From positions 10,106,001 to 10,170,000 of the forward strand of contig CP018627.1 of assembly GCA_002021875.1 (NCBI GenBank): 64,000 bases of DNA, written 5' to 3'. Made by a program: the position numbers and the translations under genes. The DNA comes from Streptomyces hygroscopicus. GTDB taxonomy: Bacteria > Actinomycetota > Actinomycetes > Streptomycetales > Streptomycetaceae. The notes below the pieces were generated by a model. The model did not search any database. It saw only the letters and a list, made by a program, of their open reading frames with translations, and had not been told where the DNA came from. Positions 1 through 7,937 of this stretch are shown piece by piece (the stretch's first letter is position 1; the number at the start of each line of letters is the position of its first letter).

Positions 1-699
1 CGCCTGGTCCGCGTGCCCGAAGGTGAACCGGTACCGGTCGCCGCCGAGAGGGACCAGCATGGACCAGTAGCCGCGCGCATGACGGGTCATGGTGCTCATA
101 AGTCCCATCTGCCGCGGCACCAGTGAGGATACGGCGGACAGACGGATATCGGCCAGCACCGCCGGATGCGTTCCGGCCCTGCCGGGAAACGGCAGCCCGA
201 GCAGTTTGCGCACCGTACTGTGGCCGCCGTCGCACGCCACCAGATAGTGAGCCCGCGCCCGCAGGCCGTCCGCCGTGACGACCACACCGTCGTCGTCCGG
301 CGCGACCCCTGAGACGGCGGTGCCGCGCAGCACCCGCGCTCCGGCGGCGGTCGCCCGCTCCTCGAGCACCTCCTCGATCTCCCACTGAGGGATCCCGATC
401 GGGAAGGGGTGCTCGGTCCGCCAGGGGGCGCAGTCCAAGGGCACGGGCAGGGCCCCGAAACTGCCGCCCACCGGATCACGCGCAATGGCCCGCCGCAGCA
501 TCGGCTCCAGCAGGCCGCGGGACTCCAGCAGTTCGGCGGTACGGGGCTGAATCGTGCCGCCCTTCACCTGCTGGATCCGCTGGGGCAGCTTCTCCAGCAC
601 CAGGGTCTCGACCCCGGCCAGAGCCAGTTCGTACGCCAGCATCAGTCCGGTCGCGCCCGCACCCGCGACAACGACCTCGGTCGTGCTCTCCGTCAACAC
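1..699 (-). CDS. FAD-dependent aromatic-type monooxygenase (3' end outside window)
   Basis: This is the N-terminal 233 codons of a flavoprotein monooxygenase of the PheA/TetX (PF01494) type; the rest lies beyond base 1. The N-terminus carries the dinucleotide-binding motif VVVAGAGATGLMLAYELA, and ACDGGHSTVR around residue 160 matches the family's conserved DG motif. The GTG start at 699 follows a GGAG about 7 bases upstream; an in-frame TTG follows it directly. By family it would hydroxylate a small, often aromatic, substrate using NAD(P)H and O2 in the cytosol. It is divergent from a TetR gene 95 bp away, with inverted repeats between, so that TetR protein probably represses it. The substrate cannot be told from sequence. 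Confidence 0.85.
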   Translation of the reverse strand, partial: MLTESTTEVVVAGAGATGLMLAYELALAGVETLVLEKLPQRIQQVKGGTIQPRTAELLESRGLLEPMLRRAIARDPVGGSFGALPVPLDCAPWRTEHPFPIGIPQWEIEEVLEERATAAGARVLRGTAVSGVAPDDDGVVVTADGLRARAHYLVACDGGHSTVRKLLGLPFPGRAGTHPAVLADIRLSAVSSLVPRQMGLMSTMTRHARGYWSMLVPLGGDRYRFTFGHADQA

Positions 700-741
700 C
701 GTCACTCCATCTCATCTCAACGCTCCGACTCGGCTCACTCG

Positions 742-789
742 GGGTAAATATATACCCGGTGCAGAAATTTACCAGGGGCAGTTTTCTGC
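742..789. promoter_or_regulatory. Nested inverted repeats, probable TetR operator
   Basis: Three dyads overlap here. GGGTA(742-746)/TACCC(753-757) frames an AT-rich core; GGTAAAT(743-749) pairs with ATTTACC(767-773); GCAGAAA(761-767) pairs with TTTCTGC(783-789). They lie between the divergent monooxygenase and tetR starts and end 4 bp before the tetR GTG. Autorepression plus repression of the monooxygenase is the usual arrangement for such a pair. The operator role is inferred. Confidence 0.6.
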
Positions 790-793
790 TACC

Positions 794-1444
794 GTGGACG
801 CCGTGGACGGCAAGCCAGGGCTACGGGAACGAAAGAAGCAGCGGACCCACGCGGCGATCTCCGACGCGGCGATCTCGCTGTTTCTCGAATACGGCTTCAA
901 CCAGGTCTCGGTGGCCCAGGTGGCCGAGGCGGCCGAGGTGTCCAAGCGCACCCTCTTCGCCTACTTCCCGACGAAGGAAGACCTCGTGGTGCACCGCCTG
1001 GCCGACCACGAGACCGAATCCGCACGCGTCGTGCGGGCCCGCCCGCCCCGTACCGCCCCGCTGACCGCACTGCGCGAGCACTTCCTCGAGGGGCTGCGCG
1101 AGCGGGATCCGATCACCGGGCTGAACGACCAGCCCGAAGTGCGCAGGCTCCACCGCATGATCCTCGACGCGCCCTCGCTGGTGGCCCGGATGGCAGGGTT
1201 CAAGACCGGCGCCGAGCGCGCACTGACTGAGGCACTGCGGGAAACGGCGGACACTCCGGAACTCACCGCGCGGCTCGCCGCCGTCCAAATCGTCGCGGTC
1301 CACTGGGCGTTGGCGCAGGACAACGCCGAACGCCTGGCGTACGGGGAGCCGGCCGACGAGCGCTATGCGGGTGCGGTGGCCGACATGGAACACGCCTTCG
1401 CCCTGCTGGAGAACGGATTGCGGCACCTGCCCCCGCGACAGTGA
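794..1444 (+). CDS. TetR-family transcriptional regulator
   Basis: A 216-residue TetR/AcrR repressor. The N-terminal helix-turn-helix is clear: RERKKQRTHAAISDAAISLF, then VSVAQVAEAAEVSKRTLFAYF, ending with the family's typical YFPTKEDLV. The C-terminal ligand domain is not assignable to a known inducer. Either GTG 794 or GTG 803 could start it; a longer in-frame reading from 554 would run back through the divergent promoter and into the neighbouring gene, and is rejected. Divergent from the FAD monooxygenase, it most likely represses that gene and itself through the dyads just upstream, and is relieved by the monooxygenase's substrate or a related compound. Confidence 0.88.
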   Translation: MDAVDGKPGLRERKKQRTHAAISDAAISLFLEYGFNQVSVAQVAEAAEVSKRTLFAYFPTKEDLVVHRLADHETESARVVRARPPRTAPLTALREHFLEGLRERDPITGLNDQPEVRRLHRMILDAPSLVARMAGFKTGAERALTEALRETADTPELTARLAAVQIVAVHWALAQDNAERLAYGEPADERYAGAVADMEHAFALLENGLRHLPPRQ

Positions 1445-1493
1445 ACCTGCCCCGCGACAGTGACTCGCCAGACCCCCGGCCGCTGAGGGCGGG

Positions 1494-2402
1494 TCAGCCG
1501 CCTTGTGCGCCTGCGGTGCTGTATGCGGCGCGCCACGCGGCGGGGGGCAGGCCGGCCTGGCGACGGAAGAATGTGGTGAAGTTGCCGACGTCCCGGAAGC
1601 CGAGGCGTCGGGCGCAGCCGCTGACCGGCAGGTCGGTGTGGGCGAGCAGCCGTTTCGCCTCCAGCAGGATGCGCTGGTCGAGGAATGTCTTGGCGCCCGT
1701 GCCAGTGGCGGCACGCGTTGTCCGGGTGAGGGTGCGTACGTCGTAGCCCAATGCCCGCGCGTAGTCGGCCACATGGTGCCAGTCGGTGAAGCGCTCTTCG
1801 ACGGCGGCCCGATAGGCGCGGAACACTTCGGTAGGTCGGCTGCCGGGGCTTGCCGGGCCGACTGAGGGCGGTGTGCCGGGGAGTGCGCGCAGGATCAGTG
1901 CCGCCAGCAGGTGGGACAGCAGGACGGGGGATGCCAGGCGTGGTGTGTGCACTGCCGTGCTGTGCTCGCGGCCGAGATGTTCGGCCGCGAGCAGGGCGAG
2001 GGACAGGCGCTGCCGGTCCAGGTGCCAGCACGCCGGCGCGGTGGCCTCCGACGCTGTGAAGCCGGAAAGGAAGCCGGGCCGGAAGAGGATCAGCGGGCCG
2101 TCGCAGGCGTCGATATCGCTCCAGCGGTGCACCATGCCCGGCCGGATCCACACGGCGCCGCCTTCCCCCAGCCGGTAGTTGTGGAAGTCCGCTTCGTGGC
2201 TGCCGGTTCCGGAACCGACCAGCGCGAACACATGGAAGTCGGGGCGCTGCGGCTGGGTACGACGGCGCTGGGTGTCCATCGAACGCAGCGCCGCGAAATC
2301 GAGGACCTCCACCCCGTACGCCGATCCCACGGCAGGCAGGTAGCGCAGTTGCCGCACCGCACTGTGTCCGTTTTCCACAATGAACGTGTTCCTTTCCGCC
2401 AA
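1494..2402 (-). CDS. AraC-family transcriptional regulator
   Basis: A 302-residue AraC/XylS regulator. The N-terminal half (about residues 10-170) is a cupin-like sensing domain with the segment GEGGAVWIRPGMVHRW, typical of AraC ligand pockets. The C-terminal 100 residues hold two helix-turn-helix units: DWHHVADYARALGYDVRTLTR, then the diagnostic ISR-like stretch ending LGFRDVGNFTTFFRRQAGLPP. It is divergent from an alpha/beta hydrolase 120 bp away, which it probably activates. The intergenic dyad CCTGA/TCAGG near 2438-2456 is a candidate site. The inducer is unknown. Confidence 0.88.
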   Translation of the reverse strand: MAERNTFIVENGHSAVRQLRYLPAVGSAYGVEVLDFAALRSMDTQRRRTQPQRPDFHVFALVGSGTGSHEADFHNYRLGEGGAVWIRPGMVHRWSDIDACDGPLILFRPGFLSGFTASEATAPACWHLDRQRLSLALLAAEHLGREHSTAVHTPRLASPVLLSHLLAALILRALPGTPPSVGPASPGSRPTEVFRAYRAAVEERFTDWHHVADYARALGYDVRTLTRTTRAATGTGAKTFLDQRILLEAKRLLAHTDLPVSGCARRLGFRDVGNFTTFFRRQAGLPPAAWRAAYSTAGAQGG

Positions 2403-2522
2403 GGAGTGGACACCCCCTCGCCTACGGTCGATTCCGAGCCTGATCGGCAGGTCAGGTTACTGGTTCAGAGCTGCGGCAGGATGACGGAGTCGCCTTCCGT
2501 GGCCGACAGGGAAGGCGCGAAG

Positions 2523-3323
2523 ATGATGGAAATGACAACGAGAGTTCCCGTGGCGGGCGGGTCGCTCGACGTGCGAGTCGGGGGCGATATGGGCCCGACG
2601 CTGGTGTTCGCCCACTACTGGGGCGGCTCCGCCGACACCTGGAACGGTGTGATCGGCCACCTGCCGCCCGGGCAGGCGACGGTCCGCTTCGACCAGCGCG
2701 GCTGGGGCACCTCGCGGGCGCTGCCCGGCCCCTATCACCTCGACCAGCTCGCCGACGATCTCGTCCGTGTGATCGAGGAGCGCGTGTCGGGGCCGTTCGT
2801 CCTCGTCGGCCACTCGATGGGCGGCAAGGCGGGCCAGCTCGTCGCGGCCCGCCGACCGGCCGGCCTGGTCGGCCTGGTGCTCGTCGCGCCCGCGCCGCCC
2901 CAGCCGCCCGCCATGGTGACCGAGGAATACCGGCAGGGCCTGTCACACGCCTATGACTCGGCCGAGACGGTGGGGCACGCCCTCGACCACGTCCTGACCG
3001 CCACACCGCTGCCCGAGGCAGTGCGGGCCACCGCGGAGCGCGACAGCCTCGCCGCCGGTGCCGAGGCCCGGCAGGAGTGGCCCCTGCGTGGAATCGCGCG
3101 GGACATCACCGATGCCGCACGGCGTATCGAGGTCCCGGTGACGGTGCTGGCCGCGGAGAACGACGTGGTTGAGCCGCCGCACATCTTGCGCGAACACCTC
3201 TTGCCCCACATCCCGCACGCGACCCTGACGACTGTCCCGGACGCCGGCCACCTGCTCCCCGCGGAAGCCCCCGGCGCCGTCGCGCGAGCCCTCGGAGACT
3301 TCCTCACGGCCATTCAGAGCTGA
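2523..3323 (+). CDS. Alpha/beta-fold hydrolase
   Basis: A 266-residue single-domain alpha/beta hydrolase. The nucleophile elbow is GHSMGG with Ser98; the oxyanion segment HYWGGSADTW sits early, the acidic residue is probably in AENDVVEPP, and the catalytic His is in DAGHLLPAEAP. It lacks a signal peptide, so it should act in the cytosol on an ester, lactone or similar substrate. The ATG at 2523 is preceded by GGGAAGG at 2509-2515; two further Met codons follow (2526, 2532). The very long upstream in-frame extension runs antisense through the araC gene and is not credible. Divergent from that AraC regulator, its likely activator. Confidence 0.85.
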   Translation: MMEMTTRVPVAGGSLDVRVGGDMGPTLVFAHYWGGSADTWNGVIGHLPPGQATVRFDQRGWGTSRALPGPYHLDQLADDLVRVIEERVSGPFVLVGHSMGGKAGQLVAARRPAGLVGLVLVAPAPPQPPAMVTEEYRQGLSHAYDSAETVGHALDHVLTATPLPEAVRATAERDSLAAGAEARQEWPLRGIARDITDAARRIEVPVTVLAAENDVVEPPHILREHLLPHIPHATLTTVPDAGHLLPAEAPGAVARALGDFLTAIQS

Positions 3324-3332
3324 CCGGGTCCC

Positions 3333-3380
3333 GGGTCGGCCGTGGAAGCCGGGCCGGGGTCGGCCGTGGAAGCCGGGCCA
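3333..3380 (+). repeat. 24-bp tandem duplication
   Basis: Two adjacent 24-bp copies, 3333-3356 and 3357-3380, differ only at the last base. They lie just after the hydrolase stop. This is a recent-looking duplication with no obvious function. Confidence 0.8.
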
Positions 3381-3384
3381 CTCG

Positions 3385-3480
3385 ATGTTCTTCGCCGTCC
3401 TGGCCGTCGCCGCCCAGTTCGTCCGCCGCACCGCGCCCGGCCCGCCCGGGCGCGGTGCCTATTGTGGAGCGATCTTGTGA
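3385..3480 (+). CDS. Possible 31-residue hydrophobic peptide or gene remnant
   Basis: An ATG-started frame encodes MFFAVLAVAAQFVRR followed by a Pro/Gly-rich tail, ending TGA at 3478-3480. The hydrophobic N-terminus looks membrane-related. There is no convincing ribosome-binding site, and the 3' half coincides with a strong hairpin. It may be the stub of a lost membrane protein rather than a working gene. Confidence 0.2.
   Translation: MFFAVLAVAAQFVRRTAPGPPGRGAYCGAIL
3428..3458 (+). terminator. Strong stem-loop terminator
   Basis: GCACCGCGCCCGG (3428-3440) pairs perfectly over 13 bp with CCGGGCGCGGTGC (3446-3458) around a 5-base loop. It sits downstream of the hydrolase and upstream of the secreted beta-lactamase-like gene. 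It lacks a T-run, as is common in streptomycetes. Confidence 0.7.
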
Positions 3481-3594
3481 GACTCGGACGCGTTCGTGAA
3501 CCTCACCCGCCTCCGGCTCGTCATCCAGGGTCGGAGCACCGGATGTCTTCGCAACGGAGCGCAGGCACCGCGTGTCCAACTGCCCCACGAACGA

Positions 3595-4497
3595 ATGGAC
3601 AAGCGCACCATGGGTCGACACCGACGAATAACCCAGCCTCCCCGTACCACCCTGGCGACAAGAGCGGTGCTGGCCGCCGGGGTGCTCGTGCCGACGATCG
3701 CCTCGGCGGGGTCGGCTCACGCGGCCACCCCGCAGGCGGCGATCTGCACCTCGGACCGGCCGGAACTCGCCGACAAGCTCTCCGAGGACATCAATTCGGC
3801 GCTGGAGGGCTCCGCCGCCACCACGGCGATCAGCCTCCACGACCGCACCACGAACACCACCTGCACTCTGGATGCGGACCGGCACTTCGACTCCGCGAGC
3901 ACGGTCAAGGTGACCGTGCTCAGCACCCTGCTGTGGGACGCGCAGAAGGACAATCGCGCCCTGACACAGGAGGAGAAGGACCATGCCACCGCCATGATCA
4001 CAGAGTCCGACAACGACGCCACCACCGCGCTGTGGAAGCAGCTCGGGGCGGACAAGATCAACGGGTTCCTGCAGGCCGCGGGAATGACCAACACCACCCT
4101 CGACAGCGAGGGCCACTGGGGGCTCACCCAGATCACCGCGAACGATGAGGAAAAGCTCCTCCAACTGGTGACCCACACCAACCCGGTGCTCAGCGATGAC
4201 TCCCGCGCCTACATCCTGAAGCTGACGGCCGAGGTCATCCCCTCGCAGCGCTGGGGCACCCCGGCCGGCGCGCCGAGCGACGCCCAGGTGCATGTGAAGA
4301 ACGGCTGGCTGGAGCGGGCCACGAACGGCTGGCGGGTGCACAGCCTCGGCGCCTTCACCGGCGGCGACCACGACTACACGATCACGGTGCTCTCGCAGGA
4401 CAACGCCACGATGGACGACGGCATCGCCAACATCGAGGGCATCGCCCGCGCGGTCCACGAGAACCTCAACGCGCCCGTGTCCAGCGCTCAGTCGTAA
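3595..4497 (+). CDS. Secreted class A beta-lactamase-like serine hydrolase
   Basis: A 300-residue exported protein. The signal peptide has an Arg-rich start, a hydrophobic core and ends near SAHAA, about residue 46. The penicillin-recognising fold is shown by STVK (Ser102, Lys105), SDN at 138-140 and KNG at 235-237 in place of the usual KTG/KSG. The canonical omega-loop ExxLN with the general-base Glu is not obvious, so efficient beta-lactam hydrolysis is uncertain; it may be a D,D-peptidase-like or atypical enzyme. Starts at ATG 3595 or ATG 3610 are both possible. It stands alone between terminators. Confidence 0.8.
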   Translation: MDKRTMGRHRRITQPPRTTLATRAVLAAGVLVPTIASAGSAHAATPQAAICTSDRPELADKLSEDINSALEGSAATTAISLHDRTTNTTCTLDADRHFDSASTVKVTVLSTLLWDAQKDNRALTQEEKDHATAMITESDNDATTALWKQLGADKINGFLQAAGMTNTTLDSEGHWGLTQITANDEEKLLQLVTHTNPVLSDDSRAYILKLTAEVIPSQRWGTPAGAPSDAQVHVKNGWLERATNGWRVHSLGAFTGGDHDYTITVLSQDNATMDDGIANIEGIARAVHENLNAPVSSAQS

Positions 4498-4509
4498 GCA
4501 GCCGGCTCG

Positions 4510-4544
4510 CCGGCCGGGGCCCCTTTCTTGCGAGCCCCGGCCGG
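4510..4544 (+). terminator. Stem-loop terminator after the beta-lactamase-like gene
   Basis: CCGGCCGGGGC (4510-4520) pairs with GCCCCGGCCGG (4534-4544) across a 13-base loop containing CTTTCTTG. It begins 12 bp after the stop codon. Confidence 0.75.
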
Positions 4545-4622
4545 GGGCCTGGGTCTGGAGCGGACAACCCACCATCTGCTTGTATGTCCCCTGGACGGAG
4601 CGATTCAGGAGGTGGCGGACAC

Positions 4623-5267
4623 GTGGTGTCCACGGAGAGTGTTCTCACGTTCGCGGCGATGTCGCTCTTGGTGATCGTGATCCCGGGGCCGAGTGTGCTG
4701 TTCGTGGTCGGCAGGGCCCTCGCACACGGCCGCCGCACGGCGCTCGCGACGGTCCTCGGCAATGTGATCGGCTGCTACGCCCTGGTGATCGCCGTGGCCT
4801 GGGGCCTCGGCGCGCTGGTGGAGAGCTCGGTGGCGCTGTTCATGGGCGTGAAGCTGGCGGGAGCGGCGTATCTCGTCTACCTGGGTGTGCAGGCGTTCCG
4901 GCACCGCAGGGAGATGCGCGTGGCGAACATGGACGCTCCGGCCGATGAGCGGCGTGGTGATCTGCGTTCGATTCTGGACGGCATTTTGGTGGGCGTCACC
5001 AACCCGAAGGGCATCGTCTTCTTCGCGGCGGTGCTACCGCAGTTCGTCGACCACTCGGTGGGTCATGTTCCCGTCCAGATGATGGTGTTGGGCCTGGTCC
5101 CGATCACCATCGGCCTGGTCACGGACACCCTGTGGGGCCTGGGCGCCTCGGCGGCCCGCTCCTGGTTCGCCCGCTCGGACCGCCGCCTTTCGATGGTCGG
5201 CGGGGCGGGCGGCCTCGCGATGATCGGCCTGGGCGTGACGGTGGCGGCGACTGGCCGGGCCGACTGA
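4623..5267 (+). CDS. LysE/RhtB-family exporter
   Basis: A 214-residue integral membrane protein with about six hydrophobic segments. It has the family's N-terminal signature MSLLVIVIPGPSVLFVVGRAL and the second-half NPKGIVFFAAVLPQFVD segment found in LysE/RhtB amino-acid exporters. It should export a small amino acid or homoserine-lactone-like compound across the cytoplasmic membrane. GTG 4623 is chosen because AGGAGG (4607-4612) lies 10 bases upstream; the more distal in-frame ATG at 4584 has no such site. It is a single gene with no regulator beside it. Confidence 0.9.
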   Translation: MVSTESVLTFAAMSLLVIVIPGPSVLFVVGRALAHGRRTALATVLGNVIGCYALVIAVAWGLGALVESSVALFMGVKLAGAAYLVYLGVQAFRHRREMRVANMDAPADERRGDLRSILDGILVGVTNPKGIVFFAAVLPQFVDHSVGHVPVQMMVLGLVPITIGLVTDTLWGLGASAARSWFARSDRRLSMVGGAGGLAMIGLGVTVAATGRAD

Positions 5268-5320
5268 GGACTGCCTAATTCGGTTGCCGGGAAACGATCT
5301 AGCAGCCTACCGTCGGGCCC

Positions 5321-6013
5321 ATGGCGGACGACGAACCCACGCGCGCGGAACGGTTGCTGGATGCCCAGGCGAAGGCCGTACGGCTCTTCGCGGAGATCGA
5401 GGGGCGCGGGCTGGTGGCGCCGGGCGAGGGGGAGCGGGCGGTCAGCGACCGGATCCGGGACCTGGCGAACGAGCTGTTCGGTACGACCCGGCACTGGCAC
5501 AAGCGGATCGTGCGCTCGGGGCCGAACACGCTCCTGCCGTACCGGGAGAATCCGCCGGACCGGGTGATCGGCACGGACGACATCGTATTCGCCGACCTCG
5601 GGCCGATCTTCGAAGAGTACGAGGCCGACTTCGGCCGGACCTTCGTCCTCGGCGATGACCCGGTCAAGCACCGGCTGCGGGACGATCTGCCCAAGGTCTT
5701 CGACGCAGGCAAGCGGTTCTTCGAGAGCGACCCGGAGATCACCGGGAAGCGGTTGCACGCCGAGGTCGAGCGGCTGGCCACCGAGGCCGGATGGGAGCTG
5801 GGCGGCTGGCACGCCGGCCACCTGGTCGGGGAGTTCCCGCACGAGACGATCGACGGCGCGCGCGTGGAGTCGTACATCACGCCCGACAACGACACCCCGC
5901 TGCGGCGCACCGACAAGGCCGGACGCCGCTGCCACTGGATCCAGGAGATCCACCTCGTCGACCGGGAACGGGAGTTCGGCGGCTTCTACGAGGAACTGCT
6001 CACCCTGGGCTGA
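5321..6013 (+). CDS. M24-family (aminopeptidase P-like) protein
   Basis: A 230-residue protein resembling the catalytic pita-bread domain of M24 metallopeptidases. Visible family features are FADLGPIFEEYEADFGRTF, supplying metal-ligand Asp residues, GWHAGHLVGEFPHE, supplying His, and a C-terminal Glu in HWIQEIHLVD. It is shorter than prolidases and lacks their N-terminal domain, so it may cleave a small substrate or have lost peptidase activity. It starts at ATG 5321 with no strong ribosome-binding site. Its 3' end overlaps by 28 bp the convergent MFS remnant. Confidence 0.72.
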   Translation: MADDEPTRAERLLDAQAKAVRLFAEIEGRGLVAPGEGERAVSDRIRDLANELFGTTRHWHKRIVRSGPNTLLPYRENPPDRVIGTDDIVFADLGPIFEEYEADFGRTFVLGDDPVKHRLRDDLPKVFDAGKRFFESDPEITGKRLHAEVERLATEAGWELGGWHAGHLVGEFPHETIDGARVESYITPDNDTPLRRTDKAGRRCHWIQEIHLVDREREFGGFYEELLTLG

Positions 6014-6490
6014 TTCGGACGGCGGGGCAGCGGTGTCACCGCGAGGGCCGGGACGGCCGCGAGGACGAGCCAGGGGGCGGCGGGCGGGAGGCCCAGGTCG
6101 AGCAGGGCGCCGGTGGCCGAGCTGCCGATGAGGACGATCAGGCCGGAGACGGAGGACAGCGCGCCGGTGTAGAGGCCGAGCCGACCGTTCTCGGCGAGGT
6201 CGGGCACCCAGGCGCGGGCGGCCGGGACGACCAGCATCTGGCCGAGGGTGAGCAGCACGACGTAGCCCGCGGCGGGCAGCGATCCGACCGTGCCCGTCCA
6301 GGCGGCAGGGCGCGCGGCGGCCACCACCGCGAAACCGGCGGCGATGAGAAGCAGCCCGATGGTCATCGAGCGGCGCAGATCGAGCCGGTTGCCCGCCCAG
6401 TGGGTGACCGGGAGCTGGGCGCAGACGACCAGCAGCGGCGTGGTCCGGGCGGCTCGGCCGGTCAGGGCTCGGCGGATCAGGTCCGTCACG
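5986..6490 (-). pseudogene. C-terminal half of an MFS drug transporter, 5' end lost
   Basis: The reading frame encodes roughly the last six transmembrane helices of a DHA1-type major facilitator. It runs from about LLVVCAQLPVTHWAGNRLD, through MTIGLLLIAAGFAVVAAARP and the YTGALSSVSGLIVLIGSSATG helix, to a normal Arg/Pro-rich tail. The N-terminal half is missing. The open frame continues upstream to about 6567, but that stretch (ETSCLRCADAGDAHRSW) is not transporter sequence. A deletion probably removed the promoter and first half, so no functional transporter is expected. Confidence 0.72.
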
Positions 6491-6773
6491 GGGTGTCGTC
6501 CGGGAGGGAGCCAAGACCGGTGCGCATCACCTGCATCAGCACATCGTAGGCAAGAAGTCTCGAGCACCCGCTCATGCGCCGGTCAACGCAGCGGCGGGGG
6601 CGTCCGCCGTGCGGGCCTGCCGCTTTTCGGCGGACGGACGCATGCCGCGACTTTAGGGCCTGCCCGGGGGCAGGCCCCGGCTCCCGCACCGTCCTCAGGC
6701 ACCCCAGCGCAGCGTCTCGCCAGGTGGCTGGTCTTGGCCATGAACCCGACACGCGGTACGGTCGGTGCGATAT

Positions 6774-6880
6774 CGACGACGGTAAGACGGAAGCCGGTGG
6801 GAATCCGGCACGGTCGCGCCACTGTGAGCGAGAGGTCCCGGACGGGGTCTCTCGTGAGTCAGACCCGTAGCCGTCGTCCT
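6774..6880 (+). promoter_or_regulatory. Cobalamin (B12) riboswitch
   Basis: Upstream of cbtB the leader shows the conserved B12 elements: GGGAATCCGG at 6799-6808, GCCACTG at 6818-6824 and the 3' B12-box-like GTGAGTCAGACCCG at 6854-6867. A closing helix forms between GACGACGG (6775-6782) and CCGTCGTC (6871-6878). The region after it holds GGGA/TCCC (6896-6899/6907-6910), and a CTCCC next to the AAGGAGG ribosome-binding site could mask it. Adenosylcobalamin binding should lower cbtBA expression. Confidence 0.92.
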
Positions 6881-6912
6881 GTGCTCCACCGAGATGGGAC
6901 GCGAACTCCCTT

Positions 6913-6919
6913 AAGGAGG
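6913..6919 (+). promoter_or_regulatory. cbtB ribosome-binding site next to anti-RBS
   Basis: AAGGAGG lies 7 bases before ATG 6927. The directly preceding ACTCCCTT can pair with it, a plausible riboswitch expression platform acting on translation. Confidence 0.6.
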
Positions 6920-6926
6920 CCTGGCC

Positions 6927-7148
6927 ATGGCGCAGCATGTCGCGCAGCCCACAGCCACCACGCCCGAACTGCCTGCCACGCTGCCGCTGAAGGCGATAGC
7001 TCCGTGGGCGGTTTTCTTCGGCATTCTGATGCTGGTCCTGCTGTATTTCGTCGGCGCCGAGCAGGGCGCCACCGCGGTCGTCTCCGGTGAGAACGTCCAT
7101 GAGTGGGTGCATGACGCCCGTCATCTGCTCGGTTTCCCCTGCCACTGA
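6927..7148 (+). CDS. cbtB: CbtB, small subunit of predicted cobalt transporter
   Basis: A 73-residue protein with one transmembrane helix (about residues 23-45, AIAPWAVFFGILMLVLLYFVG). Its His-rich C-terminus, HEWVHDARHLLGFPCH, is the CbtB signature thought to bind cobalt. It pairs with CbtA, whose gene begins 22 bp downstream, in a predicted B12-regulated cobalt uptake system. Expression should be shut down by cobalamin through the upstream riboswitch. The start is well set by AAGGAGG 7 bases upstream. Confidence 0.93.
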   Translation: MAQHVAQPTATTPELPATLPLKAIAPWAVFFGILMLVLLYFVGAEQGATAVVSGENVHEWVHDARHLLGFPCH

Positions 7149-7169
7149 CGCGAGGGACGCCGCACACTC

Positions 7170-7931
7170 ATGAACTCCGCAATGGTAAGAAATCTGCTCG
7201 TCCGGGGCATGCTCGCCGGTCTGGGGGCCGGCGTGCTCGCCCTGGTCGCCGCCTACTTCCTCGGTGAGCCGAGCGTCGACCGCGCGATCGGTTTCGAGGG
7301 GGCCCACGCTCCCGCGCATGAGCACGAGGTCGAGCTGGTCTCGCGTGGTGTGCAGTCCACGGCCGGGCTGGCCACCGGTGTCCTGGTCTACGGGATCGCC
7401 TTCGGCGGTATCGCCGCCCTCGCGTACTGCGTCGCCCTGGGCCGCGTCGGCCGCTTCACCCCGCGGGCCACCGCGCTGCTGCTGTCCGGCTGCGCGCTGC
7501 TGGCGGTCTACGTGGTGCCGTTCCTGAAGTACCCGGCCAATCCGCCCGCGGTCGGCAACGGCGACACGATCGGCAAGCGCACGACGCTGTATTTCCTGAT
7601 GATGCTGCTCAGTGTGCTCCTCGCGGTGGGCGTCACCATTGTGGGCAAGCGGCTCGCCCCGAGGCTGGGCACCTGGTACGCGACCGTGGCCGCGGTGGCC
7701 GCGTTCGCCGTGGTGGTCGGGCTGGCGTATGCCTTCCTTCCCGTGGTCAACGAGGTGCCGGGGGACTTCCCCGCCACCGTGTTGTGGCGGTTCCGGTTGT
7801 CCGCTCTGGCCATGCAGGTCGTCCTGTGGGGTGGTTTCGGTCTCCTGTTCGGTGAGCTTGCCGAGCGGTTGCTGAACCCCAAGCCCGCGACGGCCGATGA
7901 GGGCCGGGCGGTGGCGACCGCCACGCACTGA
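7170..7931 (+). CDS. cbtA: CbtA, membrane subunit of predicted cobalt transporter
   Basis: A 253-residue membrane protein with about five to six helices and the extracytoplasmic His/Glu segment HAPAHEHEVE near residues 47-57, matching the CbtA family. It is predicted to carry Co2+ inward for cobalamin synthesis. It follows cbtB in one riboswitch-controlled operon and ends at a strong stem-loop. No cobalamin-synthesis genes lie nearby in the window, so the assignment rests on family and riboswitch. Confidence 0.92.
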   Translation: MNSAMVRNLLVRGMLAGLGAGVLALVAAYFLGEPSVDRAIGFEGAHAPAHEHEVELVSRGVQSTAGLATGVLVYGIAFGGIAALAYCVALGRVGRFTPRATALLLSGCALLAVYVVPFLKYPANPPAVGNGDTIGKRTTLYFLMMLLSVLLAVGVTIVGKRLAPRLGTWYATVAAVAAFAVVVGLAYAFLPVVNEVPGDFPATVLWRFRLSALAMQVVLWGGFGLLFGELAERLLNPKPATADEGRAVATATH

Positions 7932-7937
7932 CGATGC

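Noticed and set aside
554..793. N-terminal extension of the TetR protein
   Set aside because: It would run through the divergent promoter and inverted repeats and into the monooxygenase gene. Homologous TetR proteins begin near RERKKQRT.
1911..2522. 200-residue extension of the alpha/beta hydrolase
   Set aside because: It is antisense to the AraC gene; a ribosome site and start exist at 2509-2525.
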